Part shown: one piece after another, positions 1 to 10,637 of the stretch
How the letters are laid out: every line of letters begins with the position of its first letter
Numbering within the stretch: the stretch's first letter is position 1
Assembly: GCF_042186555.1 (NCBI RefSeq)
Contig: NC_133326.1
Coordinates: forward strand, 585,074,840 to 585,138,839
DNA length: 64,000 bases
Source: Aquarana catesbeiana
Taxonomy: Eukaryota; Chordata; Amphibia; Anura; Ranidae
Direction: 5' to 3'
The notes under the pieces: model-generated
The model's database searches: none
Told to the model about the DNA's origin: nothing
Seen by the model: the letters and a program-made list of their open reading frames with translations, nothing else
Made by a program: the position numbers and the translations under genes

Positions 1-499
1 ATGTAAAAATCCCTTGTAATAGAAAAAAGCATGACAGGTCCTCTTAAATATGAGATCTGGGGTCAAAAAGACCTCAGAACTCATAATTGGACTTAAATGC
101 AATAAAAAAAAAAAAAAAAAATTGTCATTTGAAAAAATGACAACAGAAAAATAGCCCTTTTTAAGACGTATGGGCTGAAGTAACGTTTTGACGTCGCTTC
201 CGCCCTGCTATGTTATGGAGACGGGTGGGGGCCATCTTCCCCTCCTCACTTGTCTCCATACCCAGCCATGGACAGTTCCCGATTGCCGCTGCTGACGGCT
301 CTGGTAAGCGGCCCCCTCTCCCGCCGCTGATAACGGTGATCTCACGGCAAATCTGCCACAGGGACCACCATTATCGTAAACAGGACCGCTGGCTCTAAAG
401 ATGGATACCTCGGTGGTGGCAGCAGCTGCTGCCGTTACCGAGATATCCATCTTTAAACTGCCGACGTATATGTACGTGAGCTGATCTGCAAGTGGTTAA
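1..499. mobile_element. piggyBac-like TTAA element, one end only
   Basis: The end of an element whose remainder lies left of the window. It finishes CTGCAAGTGG and then TTAA at 496-499. It is clearly homologous to 34600-35010, sharing the CCCTTGTAATAG, GAGATCTGGGGTC and TTGACGTCGC-type blocks in the same order. A hairpin at 398-453 with arms of about 25 bp is kept in both copies. The piggyBac label is inferred from the TTAA site and from the transposase remnant in the related 30598-35010 element. No gene seen. Confidence 0.6.
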
Positions 500-2176
500 A
501 TGCAACACATTTTAAGTACCGGAATTTTACTTGGTATCTAGCAGAGCTAGAGAGAGGGGGGTTGAGAAGGGAGCCAATCAGGTGTGCTGCAGTGAAAGAA
601 GCATTTATATGAGGAGAGAGGAGAGTGAGAAAGAGATTAGCTTGTCAATGTACTGCTTCTCCTTTCACTGTCTAGTCATGGGATAGTGACGGGGAGAAGA
701 TCTATGTGTGAAAGAGCAACAGCAATAGATTGGGTCCTCACCCCTGCCAGACAAGACTGTGCTGTTCAGCAGAGCTGTGTGTTTCTCAGAACTGTATAGA
801 CAGGGATATAGTTACTGTTGGCAGGCATAACAGTTCTCATATAAACCTAATGCTGGCTAATGAAGGGAGTAAGGTTTTTGTAAGGTCTTTTTCTGTATGA
901 TTAAAAGAGCAGAGACATGGACGTGTTAGAAAAGATTTCATTCTACAGAACATGGACCCAGCTGAAAGATACATTTTAATTGCTATATTGCACTACTGTT
1001 TGCACTCTACACTTTGGCATTTTAAAATTGTCCAGTTGCAGAAGGACAATGCATGCCATAAATATGTTTTATTATAGTTTAATAGGGTGTGGATAGAAAA
1101 AGGGTAAAAAAAAAAGACTTTATTCATAGTGAAAGGAATAGTGTCACGGCTCTGTCTTTAAAAGCGTGGCTTTAGCACAAAGCCGCATCTCCCATAAAGG
1201 CCTGTGGCACATTTTCTTGCCGAGTAGGTCAAGGCTGTAATAAAATTGCCAATAAATGTCATTTAATATAGTATTTTCAAGCTAAGCAGTTAGGTCTGGT
1301 GTACTGTTTCAGTGTGTTTCCACAGATCTCCTATACTTTCTAAACGTAAAACAAGGTCGCCCACACAAGGTCCTAAAATTCATCCTTATTCAGTCTTACT
1401 GGTGCCAAAGGAAAAGCAGAAGCTTTTTAAGTTTAATATTTAATTTATTTTTTTTTTTTGTGTAAATTGGCACCAAGAATGATACTAAGATTGAATGAGG
1501 GGAAGGGGAGGGAGGACGGTCAGAGGAATAAAGATTTCAACAAATAGAAAATCCACCCGCATAAGGAATACTTCTACATTGTACTGTCAGTGGTGCTGAT
1601 TTAAAAAAAAAAAAAAAACGAATTTTGAACTAAACTTCAGCTTTATTCCTCTTTTGTGATCCGAGGCCCCTCTGTGTAGGAAAATGTTGGGGTCCCCTCC
1701 ATCTGTCCCTATCCTACCATTTTACTTTGTATGAACTGTACGCCTTTGGAGGGCCGTGTTTAGCCACATGGGGACGCACAGCTGTTTCATGCAGGCAGTC
1801 CCTTTGCTGTCAGTTTGGTTGCAGTGGCCATTATTCCCAATGTGAAATCCGGGTGGGTGTTCTTTGGGGGGCCATGCCACTACGTCCCAATTGATAGCAA
1901 TCAGGCTGCCTGCACAGGGGTGCACAAAACACTTGTGCATTCCTGTGTAGGTGAACACAACCCTCCACGGGCGTATGGCAAAGTACACCCCGTGTGAACG
2001 AGGCCTTAGCTGCTGTTTTCTGCAAAAAAAAAAAGAAATCATTGCAGCAGACTTGGACAAGGTGTGAGCTGTGCATAGGATAGTTTTGCTATTCACTATG
2101 AATTCTTTTTAAAAATCTTCTCAGACTGTAACACCTTCTCCCACAAATGTTTATTCAAGCTGCCTTTAGATAAATT
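500..2176. other. Intronic or intergenic stretch, no gene recognised
   Basis: Mostly unclassified AT-rich sequence with short A and T runs (near 1110, 1448 and 1605). The right end of a Harbinger-like MITE is visible (GTGTGAACGAGGCC ending at 2005, then TTA); its left end was not located. Open frames here are short and show no family resemblance or codon-like structure. Confidence 0.5.
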
Positions 2177-2270
2177 TAGGGCTGAAACAACTAATCTATT
2201 AATCGACAACTAATCAATTATGAAATTAATCGATTACTATTTTCATAATCAATTAATCGGCCAGTAACAT

Positions 2271-2453
2271 AATGGGGTTAAAAAAAACAAAAATGAGCCC
2301 TTTATAGTACAAAAAGAGCAAATCGCTACTGCAAATATTTCTTTCACAGTTCTACACTGAAAAAAATAAACCTCTTACAGTAGTGATTATCTGCTTTTTT
2401 TTTTTTTTTTTTTGTACTATAAAGGGCTAATTTTAGTTTTTTTCACCCCATTG
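2271..2453. repeat. Decayed foldback inside the hAT element
   Basis: Arms contain TTTATAGTACAAAAAGAG and the inverse CTTT..GTACTATAAA, with GGGGTTAAAA and TTTCACCCC outside. It is an older, internally degraded relative of the near-perfect palindrome at 34009-34230. Confidence 0.7.
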
Positions 2454-2470
2454 CGTTACTAAACGTCTTA

Positions 2471-2775
2471 GACCTGATTCACACCTATGTGTTTTTTGGT
2501 GCTTTTTGCAGAAACGCGCTACAGTTCATTAACATGGTTTCCTATGGGACACGTTCACGCAAAACGGTGCTTTTTTGGTTCAATATACTTCAATGGAGAA
2601 GCTGCAGAAAAGCATTTAATGCGTTTTTGCAGCAATATGTGTTCTTTAATCTGCCCAACAACAAATTGGCCAAAAAAAATGCAAAAATGCAAATCGCAGC
2701 AAAATCACGTGCACAAAAATCAAAACGCACTGCAAAAACAGATGAAAAGCAAACTGCATAGGTGTGTACTGAGCC
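2471..2775. mobile_element. Harbinger-like MITE
   Basis: Left end GACCTGATTCACACCTATG follows TTA (2468-2470). The right end GCATAGGTGTGTACTGAGCC is its imperfect inverse. The interior has the GCAGAAACGCGCTACAG and GCAAAACG motifs also seen in the copy near 34291. No coding content. Confidence 0.65.
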
Positions 2776-2870
2776 ATATGCTGGCCACACCGATCAGTTT
2801 TCAGACGAGAATATTCAGAGGAAAAATCTTTGTACATTCACTGAATGAAAGAACGAACGTTCTTAAAATT

Positions 2871-2901
<31 letters not shown>

Positions 2902-2973
2902 GAAGGAAGACATTGTTTTTGTTTTTAATAGAAAAATTTGATCACTAAGGCTGATATTTACCAGATTCACCCT

Positions 2974-3081
2974 TTAATAGTATATACAGTATATCTCCTC
3001 TAATAGTATATACAGTATATCTCTCCTCTAATAGTATATACAGTATATCTCTCCTCTAATAGTATATACAGTATATCTCTT
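2974..3081. repeat. Four-copy 28-bp tandem repeat
   Basis: The unit contains TAATAGTATATACAGTATAT followed by CTCTCCTC, repeated about four times with near identity. The first unit is slightly shorter. It lies inside the hAT element, so it expanded after or within that element. Confidence 0.85.
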
Positions 3082-3634
3082 CTGTCTGTTATGCTCAGAG
3101 TGGATTCGATATTTTCCTCCCTAACCATATAGTTGGTTATTTATATTTTACCACTGCATAGAGATATTTAAGAATAAATTACCTTTTTTTAACTGTACAC
3201 ATTAAATTATACACCACACTTTTTTTTTAAGGTTATTAACCGAATAATTGATTAATCAAAACAATAATCGGCCAACTAATCGATTATGAAAATAATCATT
3301 AGTTGCAGCCCTAGATAAATTAGATTGTAACTGCTTTTTAACGACCGTAAGTATAATATGAATATGGGTATTTGATATACTGTATACTGGTTTTTAAAAT
3401 GATATATGATACTAAAAGCTCTCCTATACATAACTAATTCCCTTCCTGTCCTCCCTTTACTGCTGGGGATTTCTCTTCACTTGTTTCCGTGGTAATAGGC
3501 CCAAATCCATCCATTATCCTATGTATTGGAACACAAATGTGAAAAAAAAAAAAACTTTTCCCAAACAAGGCCTTAGCATTCATTGTTACTACAGTCTCCC
3601 TGCATTTTTACATTTTATTTTAATTAGTGTTTTA

Positions 3635-4031
3635 TTAAAGGATGCATAAATAGTGATCTGTATACATACCTTTTTTTTAGGCTACCCCGGTCTGGTCACA
3701 TGATCCCGTAGCCCCTGTTAACATGTGGCCTGCTGCAGGGGAGAAGAGGGAGCGCAGTCAACAGCTGGGCTATGGAAGCCTATGGTTGACATCACCACTC
3801 CCTGAATTCCCAGCCATTTTCGAGCGCTCCCTGACAACGGGGGAGGCTGGAGCTGTGGAAAAAGGTACGCGGACTGGAGCTGTGGAAAAAGGTACGCGGA
3901 CTGGAGCAGACTCAAAAAAAAAAAACAAAGTGTACAGATCTTTTTGGCATAGGGTAGGCAGATTAGGCAGCAGAAGAAGGAGAAGGGACGTTTTTAAGAA
4001 TAGTTATGATTAGGCAGGAATTCCACTTTAA
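3635..4031. mobile_element. Probable TTAA-flanked MITE
   Basis: TTAA at 3635-3638 and TTAA at 4028-4031 after GGAATTCCACT, an end type shared with other TTAA families here. Left-end inversion is weak. Inside, a 27-bp unit (CTGGAGCTGTGGAAAAAGG...) is tandemly duplicated at 3847-3907. Open frames crossing this region reflect the repeat and look unlike any known protein. Confidence 0.45.
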
Positions 4032-5299
4032 GAGATGAGGGTTGTATACTTGCCGCAATGCTTTGTATGGCAAGAAACAAATCCCCTTGTTGGAGTATGT
4101 TTGGCTGCATAGCTCAGTAAATTTGACCCATTTAATAAATGGGCCTGTGCGTCAACCCACCTGCAATGTGCGCTGTTTTTTTTTTTTTTTTTTTTTGGTG
4201 CAGGCTTTTAGGAGTAAAACAGGCAACGAGGAAGCAACGTATCCTCTCACCACCTGTCAAACGCACCCTGCAAAGCGATCCACCACCCTTCACATGGCAG
4301 TGCATAGTTTTTACATCAACAAAATTTTCCAGCATTCCGGTTCAACAGCAGTTGATCTCATGATCAAGGTTCTCCCTGAAAAAGACGTAGTCTGGATGGG
4401 AGTGTATGCTGCTCTAAAACCTGGATATATCTTTCAAATATACCTTTCCAGATGTGCAAGCTGCCCATACAATCAGAGATGCAGGCTTTTAAACTGAGCG
4501 CTGATAACAAGCCGGAAGTTCTTTCTCCTCTTTAGTCCAGAGGACACGGCGCCCATGGTTGCCAAAAAAAGTCACATTTCGATTCATCTGACAACCGAAC
4601 AGTTTTCCACTTTGCAACAGACCATTTGGCCCAGAGGAGACATCGGATCGTGTTCAGTCACCACGATTTCTCCCCCTGATCTCTTTGAATGTATTATATA
4701 AATGGAAGCTCACCAGAAGATTTTGACCCCTTACTAGGTAAGTGAGTCAGAAAGCACGTTCCCCAGCCGGTTATTTTGGAGTAGATAGGATGATCACGTC
4801 TAGTTTTTTTCATCAAAAGGATTCACACTCCTACACGGACGTTTTGGATGCATCAAAATCCATCTCTAGAATTATCCTCTTCCTTCCAATTCAATAGTCA
4901 CACAGTACCGCATACCGTTTGCTCAGGATTTTAATAAAGCAGAAAGAATGATCTAGTGCTGTATATTAGTATACACGGAGAAGTCTATAAAATATTACAA
5001 GAATAGTAAGACCTCAATCCAACTCATGCCAATATCCCCGCTTATCCGACATATTTACCCTCTCAACAAGAAGTGGGTGTAAATGGCCTTTTCGCACAGA
5101 AAGGAAAAAGTGTTATGCTATTTTAAAACCAGTAACCACCCATGAATATTTACACACAGAGGGCTCACCATACTAAGCTGACCTCTGTCATCAACAAAGT
5201 GAGTCAAAGCCCGCTTTATCAGTAGCTCGTCAATCGGTCCCCCTTCTTTAGCGATCACTCCAATCGCAATCACATAGAGCTCAAGCTCCACCGAACACT
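4032..5299. other. Unclassified intronic sequence with an old repeat fragment
   Basis: No gene recognised. A T run (4174-4197) interrupts a G/C-mixed segment. About 4503-4690 resembles a widespread aquatic-vertebrate interspersed repeat (GTCCAGAGGACACGGCG, TTTTCCACTTTGCA). That is recognised from memory only and its class is uncertain. Confidence 0.35.
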
Positions 5300-5783
5300 T
5301 TTTCAAAATGATTTTTATTGTGCACTGTAATGTAAGTATTGTGGAAAAAATAACAAACATGTTATACTTGCCTCCTCTGTGCAGTTGGTTTTGCACAGAG
5401 CAGCCCAGATCCTCCTCTTCTCGGGTTCCTCTAAGCTGCGCCTGGCCCCTCCCTCCTGTTGAGTGCCCCCACAGCAAGAAGCTCCCTGTGTCCATTCAGA
5501 CATTGAGCCGCGACCCGGCCCTGCCCCCGCTCTCTCCTCATTGGCTGACTGACTTTGACAGCAGCGGGACCTGATGACGCCCGTGCTGTTGTTTCAGCCA
5601 ATGAGGAAGGGAGCCCCGGGCAGCCGAGACACTCCTGCAACATTGCTGGATCTAGGGGGACTTCTGGTAAGTGTTGGGGAGAGCTGGTGCACACAGAAGG
5701 CTTTTTATCTTAATGCATAAAATGCACTAAGATAAAAAAACCTTCTGCCTTTATAATCACTTTACACTTTATAATCACTTTAA
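5300..5783 (+). mobile_element. TTAA MITE, family A
   Basis: Family A shares a core GTGCAGT..TTTTGCACAGAGCAGCC, a CCTCATTGGCT block and the tail ACCTTCTGCCTTTA..ATCACTTTAA. This copy ends on TTAA (5780-5783) after a small duplication of ATAATCACTTT. The left boundary is approximate. Other copies are at 8936, 12139, 35011, 35475 and 46226. Confidence 0.7.
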
Positions 5784-5786
5784 GCC

Positions 5787-6440
5787 AATAGGCTGTTCAT
5801 TTTGCAAGGGACTTTTGACTTTCTTAGTGAATGAGTCGAAGTTGCTGACCTGCTGACTTCCATCTTCCAATCATGTGCAAGCAAAAACATCTTATGGGGT
5901 CGATTTACTAAGCCCAGGTTCACACTGAGCTGTGGGATTGATTTCACTCCTCCATGTCAGTCCCGATTTCAGAGACATCTGTGCAGGTTTCTGCACAGAT
6001 GTCAATGTAAATTGCAGCCCGAAATCGCAAATTGAAATCACAAAAAGTAGTACAGAAACTACTTTGAAATCGTGGCAGCGCCACAGATGTGGCGTCGCAC
6101 CGATTAGGGCGGTGCCATTGATGGCAATTGCCACTGATTTGACATATCAAAACGCTCCATTGTGAACCTGGGCAAAACTAAAGAGAGCAAAATCTGGTGC
6201 AGCTCTGCATAGAAACCAATCGGCTGCTAGCTTTGTCAAAGCTTAATTTGAGAAGCTAATTGGCTACCATTCACAAGGTTTGCTCTTTTTTTTTTTTTTT
6301 TTTTTTTTTACTTGTACACAATTGGGTATTCTTTGCAAAGTGAATTTTCGCTGCATTCATGAAGTTTAGAGAAAATTCCCTTGCAACGTTTAAATTCCCT
6401 TACATAGTATATAGCCTATTTGCCTTTAGTAACTCAACCT
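5787..6440. mobile_element. Family D element interrupted by a MITE
   Basis: Contains the family D signature GGGTCGATTTACTAA followed, after the insertion at 5912-6173, by ACTAAAGAGAGCAAAATCTGG and CTCTGCATAGAAACCAATC. Other family D copies are at 14862-15263 and 28143-29238. Boundaries are approximate. It also contains a T run at 6288-6309. Confidence 0.5.
5912..6173. mobile_element. Harbinger-like MITE inside family D
   Basis: Inverted ends GCCCAGGTTCACACTG and TTGTGAACCTGGGC are near-perfect. TAA precedes it (5909-5911) and AAA follows, consistent with a mutated 3-bp duplication. Removing it restores the family D text ATTTACTAAA..CTAAAG. Confidence 0.8.
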
Positions 6441-6631
6441 CATTAACTAACTTCAATATTTCCTAAAGCACTGACCCAAAATAAGTCAGGTATTCTGGCT
6501 TCATGGGTCATTGACTCAAAACCATTGAAGCCAGAGACAGCCAGGTAACTAGCATTTTTAAAAGGAGTTTGCATTAGCAGCCTACATTTTTATATCCACT
6601 CGGGTTTTCGATCTGTATACATTACTCCCAA

Positions 6632-6844
6632 AATGGCCTGCCCATTGTAATGAATAGGCAGCGCTTCCGTAGCGCCTGAAAAGCGCTTCTGAAGTGCCGT
6701 AACACAGGCTCTTTTAATCCCTTCTTCAGCCAATAGCGGGGGTTAAAAGTGCCCTGCTAGCAGCCGAAAAGCACCACTTAAACGGTACTAAAGCGAGCAG
6801 TGCTTTAGCGCTAACGCTCAGGCGGCCCCAGTGTGAAAGTAGCC
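6632..6844. mobile_element. Harbinger-like MITE, truncated, reverse orientation
   Basis: Ends GTGTGAAAGTAGCC then TAA (6845-6847). Internal GCGCTAACGCTCAG, AGCAGCCGAAAAGC and CCCTGCTAGCAG match the reverse complement of the 7251-7637 copy. The opposite end is missing. Confidence 0.65.
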
Positions 6845-6847
6845 TAA

Positions 6848-7247
6848 ATGTCCAGCTTCTCTACCTCAAAGTACTTCATGAGAGGGTTTGGCTTTTCCGA
6901 TCCCTGGACTGGTTTGTTTGCTGAAATGCAGTTACATTCTCGGCCTGAACTGTGTTTGCTCAGCCATTTCCTGACAGAATTATGAAAGGTATAAAGAAAT
7001 TCTACATCCATTGGCGCTCCATATGTAAAGGCTGCAGGCCACTTACATCAAACGAGCCATATTAATTTCTTGCTAGATTCTATTTTTAAGCATTAATTAT
7101 CCACATGGATAGTTTTAATATAATTAGACCATGTAAATTACAGCATGTTTTTTAATAACTGATTGTTCTAACCTGTTGTGTGCTGGCTTGTAACATTTTA
7201 GTACATACTGTTTGCTTGCAAAATGTTGACTGTTGTGTTGAGCAGAT
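6848..7247. other. No gene or repeat recognised
   Basis: Moderately AT-rich unique-looking sequence between two MITEs. No splice-flanked coding segment with family resemblance was seen. Confidence 0.4.
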
Positions 7248-7250
7248 TTA

Positions 7251-7637
7251 GACCCCTTTCACACTGAGGTGGCGATTCCGTTAGCAGTAAAGCAAGGCTA
7301 GTTTTAGCGGCGCTTTACCACTGTTTAAGCTGCGCTTTTCGGCTGCTGGCAGGGTGCTTTTAATCCTGAAGAAGGGGTTAACAAGGGGTTAAAAGCACGT
7401 TGCGATTTGGAAGGGCTGCCCATTCATTTCAATGGGCAGGGGCGGTGTAGGAGCGCTGTATACAGCGCTCCTACACCACCCCAAAGATGCTGCTTGCAGG
7501 ACTTTTGTTCCCGTCCCACAAGCGCACCTCCCCAGTGTGAAAGCACTCGGGAGGCACGAGAGGCAGTTTTCAGGCACTTTACAGGTGCTGTTTTTACCGC
7601 TAAAATGCCTGAAAACTGCCTCAGTGTGAAAGGGGTC
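7251..7637. mobile_element. Harbinger-like MITE, 387 bp
   Basis: Perfect inverted ends GACCCCTTTCACACTGAGG and CCTCAGTGTGAAAGGGGTC. TTA is duplicated on both sides (7248-7250 and 7638-7640). The right-hand TTA is also the left target of the next MITE. Confidence 0.9.
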
Positions 7638-7640
7638 TTA

Positions 7641-7895
7641 GGCTGGATTCACAAATATGCGAATCGAATGTGAGTTTTTCCGCATCCAATTCACATGACA
7701 GGCAAGTGTGACCGGCTCTCAATGAAGCTGATTTACACTTCTGGGGCGGCTGCGGTCTGGATTTAAAAAGGTTCCGGTGCATGTTTGGGTCCTGTTCAGG
7801 TGCAAATTCAGGCAAAAATTCATACCTGAACCTGTGTACAGGAACGCACCAAACCCCAGGCACGAACGCACAGCCGCACAAGTGTGAACCCGGTC
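7641..7895. mobile_element. Harbinger-like MITE abutting the previous one
   Basis: Starts GGCTGGATTCACAAATATGCG and ends CAAGTGTGAACCCGGTC, flanked by TTA (7638-7640 and 7896-7898). It shares a single TTA with the element to its left, so one of the two inserted exactly at the other's boundary. Confidence 0.85.
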
Positions 7896-8143
7896 TTAAT
7901 GACAATGAGAGCTCATTTAGGTGATTTTTATAAAAATCAAAGGTCTTATGTCGCTGATCTTTTTATGTCTAGTATGAAGATGTGCCACGCCTCACCCACC
8001 TGCCCAAATTCTAGCCCATCCACCTGTGTTTGCTTGTTAGCCCCGTCTGGGTAAGCTGAAATAAGGTTCAGTTTACTGAATATTTCACTTTGCACAGTGA
8101 CTATGACTTTAGCAACTTGTTTTTTGTCCTTCCTTTTCCCTAA

Positions 8144-8396
8144 GTCGGTTCACACTGGGGCGGCTTCAAAGTTGCCCGATTCTGAAGCCGCCATGTACAG
8201 CGCTGCTTACAAACGACTTCTGTAATCGAAAACAATGCAAGTCGCTCTGAAGTCGCCCCCAAATGTTACAGGAACCTTTTTCTAAGTCGGAGCAACTTGA
8301 GTTGCTTCCGATTTAGAACGGTTCCATTGCACTGAGTGGAGTGCGACTTTCAGGCGTTTAAGTCACCTGACAGGTCACCTCAGTGTGAACCGTGCC
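8144..8396. mobile_element. Harbinger-like MITE, 253 bp
   Basis: Starts GTCGGTTCACACTGGGGCGG and ends CCTCAGTGTGAACCGTGCC, with TAA on both sides (8141-8143 and 8397-8399). Internal AAGTCGC-type motifs recur within the element. Confidence 0.85.
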
Positions 8397-8399
8397 TAA

Positions 8400-8935
8400 T
8401 ATTTTGCCAATAGCGGCTTGTTCACACCAGCTGAAGTGTTATACCACAGCCACTGGTGTGCTTTGTCAGGAGTTATGTTGATGGATCATAACTGACTAAT
8501 CGCATTGTTTACATTTTTTTTTTTTTTTTTAAACCGTAAATAAAAGGTGATATTTTATTCATCTTTATTCAGTGCAATGGGTTGTAATGCAGTGTATAGA
8601 GCTTCAACGCACTGCTCTGTAAAACAAAGTATAGCATGTGCTATATTGTACTATAGCAGTGCAATGGTGTGAACTGAACTAACAGGCGGCCTCCAAGAGA
8701 TTTCTTTTTTGATATGGATACGTCAAACTGCTGCTACAGATCGAAACCAACATGGAGTGTCCTCCTTCCATACCTATACTGTATGGTCCATCTCCACTCT
8801 CTGGTTTAGGAGACTATTTTACTGTGTTGGCCATAGATTATAGCAGAAAGTTTGGAGTTTGTGGTGCCCTTTTATTGGATAACCTAAAGCATTTCTAAAA
8901 GGTTCAGCATAGGTATTGGTGGGGGGTTGTTACTG
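8400..8935. other. No gene recognised
   Basis: Unclassified sequence with a T run at 8513-8530. No convincing exon or repeat boundary was seen. Confidence 0.4.
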
Positions 8936-9396
8936 GAAGGTTTTTCACCTTAATGTATAGAATGCAGAAAAAGTGATACTAAAATCTTGTTTGTTATTTT
9001 GAAACAAAAAAAAAGTTATACCTGCCTGCTCTGTGCAGTGGTTTTGCACAAAGCAGCCAAGAGCCTCTTCTCGGGTCCCTCTTTGGCGCTCCTGGCCTTC
9101 TGCATCTTGCTATGGGGGCATCTCTGTGTATCTATTCAGACGCTGAACCGTGGCCCCGCCCCCTCTTTCTCCTCATTGGCTCACTGACTTTGACAGCAGC
9201 GGGAGCCAATGGTGCTTCGCTGCTGTCTCAGCCAATGAGGAGGGAGAGTCCCGGACAGTTGAGTCTCTCGTGCAACATTGCTGGATCGGAGGGAGCTCAG
9301 GTAAGTTTTAGGGGGGCTGCTGCACACAGCAATTTTTTTTATGTTGGTGAATAGAATGCATTAAGATAAAAAGAACCTTCTGCCTTTACAACCACT
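8936..9396 (+). mobile_element. TTAA MITE, family A
   Basis: Carries the family A core (CTGTGCAGTGGTTTTGCACA, CTCATTGGCTCACTGACTTT, CTGCTGCACACAG). Its right end ACAACCACT sits on TTAA (9397-9400), which is shared with the next element. The left end is degraded. Confidence 0.75.
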
Positions 9397-9400
9397 TTAA

Positions 9401-10164
9401 AGGATAAGTTTACCTTTTGTAACATGTTATACCCTTATTCAGGATGTAACATGCTAAAAATCCACTGGCCCCTGCACCCCCCTGCCTCCCAGATGTGGTA
9501 GACGGTGGGGGATCTTCTCCCCTCGGTCTTTATCACACACTACAAAGAACGAGCCTGCCTTGCTGCGTCACTCATTCACAGAGATCCGTAAATTGAAAAC
9601 TGCAAGATCCGGCAGTCTTTGCGGCAGGCGGCTTGTAGTTTTTTAATGAACTACCATGGTGCTGTTGAGCGCTGTGGTAGTTCATTGATGTTTCCTGTTA
9701 GGCCCCATTCACACCTGAGCGTAGCGTTTTCAGGCAGAATGTCGTGCGATTTTTGCCGCAATTTTGTACAGGTCAAAAGGTCGCCAATGTAAAAAGCAGA
9801 AAAATGCCCAAATCTGCCTAAAATAAAGTTCCAGAACTTGTTTGAGCTTCGGGCGTTTTGGAGTGGAGATGTGAACCATCTCCATAGAGAATAATAGATT
9901 TTTTCCCCTCCAGCGTTTTGTAGATTCAGGCATTAAAGCTACAAAATGCTCAGGTGTGAATGGGGCCTTAGTTTGTACCTGCTTGGCCGTCCGATGTACG
10001 GTACGATTACACACAAGAGCCAAGCATTGCACCCATGATCTGCTGATCGTGGGTGCAATGCTTTTCAGGTTCCCAGTAAAAAAAAAATCATAAATGCACA
10101 TTTTTTTTTTTACCTGCAAAAAGATGTGCTTTTATTTTATTTTTTTAAAGGTGAATTTATCCTT
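9401..10164. mobile_element. TTAA element hosting a Harbinger-like MITE
   Basis: Inverted ends AGGATAAGTTTACCTTT and AAAGGTGAATTTATCCTT, with TTAA at 9397-9400 and 10165-10168. A complete Harbinger-like MITE is nested at 9701-9967. The TTAA signature suggests piggyBac- or Kolobok-type mobilisation, which is inference. Confidence 0.75.
9701..9967. mobile_element. Harbinger-like MITE, 267 bp
   Basis: Perfect inverted ends GGCCCCATTCACACCTGAG and CTCAGGTGTGAATGGGGCC, with TTA duplicated at 9698-9700 and 9968-9970. Near-identical ends suggest a recent insertion. Confidence 0.92.
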
Positions 10165-10168
10165 TTAA

Positions 10169-10633
10169 GGTATAAAAATCCTTTAGCCTTTAGAACCACG
10201 TTAAGTTACTAAAGATGCAGGCTTTCAGGCATCTTTTATTAACTCAAATTAATTGGTTTAGTTTTGCTTTAACTGATTCCCAAAGCGGTTACATTCTAGG
10301 ACTGCAGCGAAAGCTAATCCTCACAGTTGCTAGCTGATCAAATGTGCAGGACCATGGCAACTGCAGATCAAATGGGTGCTAAGATGGCAGGTTCTTTGGA
10401 TGTAAAAGATAAGTGGGTTTAGGTCTGCTTTTAAGTTAGCCATTAAAAGGTTATAATTTAAAGCTGATCTCCAGGAATTCATCTACTTTAAAAAATGTGC
10501 TGAATTAGTAGGGGTTAAACCCAACAAGGTGCATGCCACCTCATTGACTTATCTTTTTAATTTACTTTTTACAGTTTTTCTGAATGCCGGAGCATAGCCT
10601 TTGATATGCTTCTGGTGCTCCAATGCTGGACCC
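10169..10633. other. Family A tail and unclassified sequence
   Basis: The first ~35 bases resemble a family A tail (CCTTTAGAACCACGTTAA). The rest is unclassified, although CAAGGTGCATGCCACCT (10528-10544) recurs near 44297 and 12520, so an undefined repeat family is present. Confidence 0.4.
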
Positions 10634-10637
10634 TTAA

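Larger units (their letters stand above)
2177..3313. mobile_element. hAT-type element with nested insertions
   Basis: Starts TAGGGCTGAAACAACTAAT and ends ATTAGTTGCAGCCCTA, an imperfect inverted pair. It is flanked on both sides by the exact 8-bp duplication GATAAATT (2169-2176 and 3314-3321), which is characteristic of hAT elements. Subterminal sequence is full of ATTAATCGATT-type motifs. The interior holds a foldback (2271-2453), a Harbinger-like MITE (2471-2775) and a tandem repeat (2974-3081). No transposase reading frame was found, so it is non-autonomous. A fragment of the same left end lies at 30127-30195. Confidence 0.85.

Noticed and set aside
2973..3081. Possible CRISPR-like array
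   Set aside because: Units are contiguous 28-bp tandem copies without unique spacers, inside a hAT element of a vertebrate genome.
3723..4013. 96-codon + strand frame with basic C-terminus
   Set aside because: It spans a TTAA-flanked repeat with a 27-bp tandem duplication; no family resemblance, and the repetition comes from the DNA repeat.
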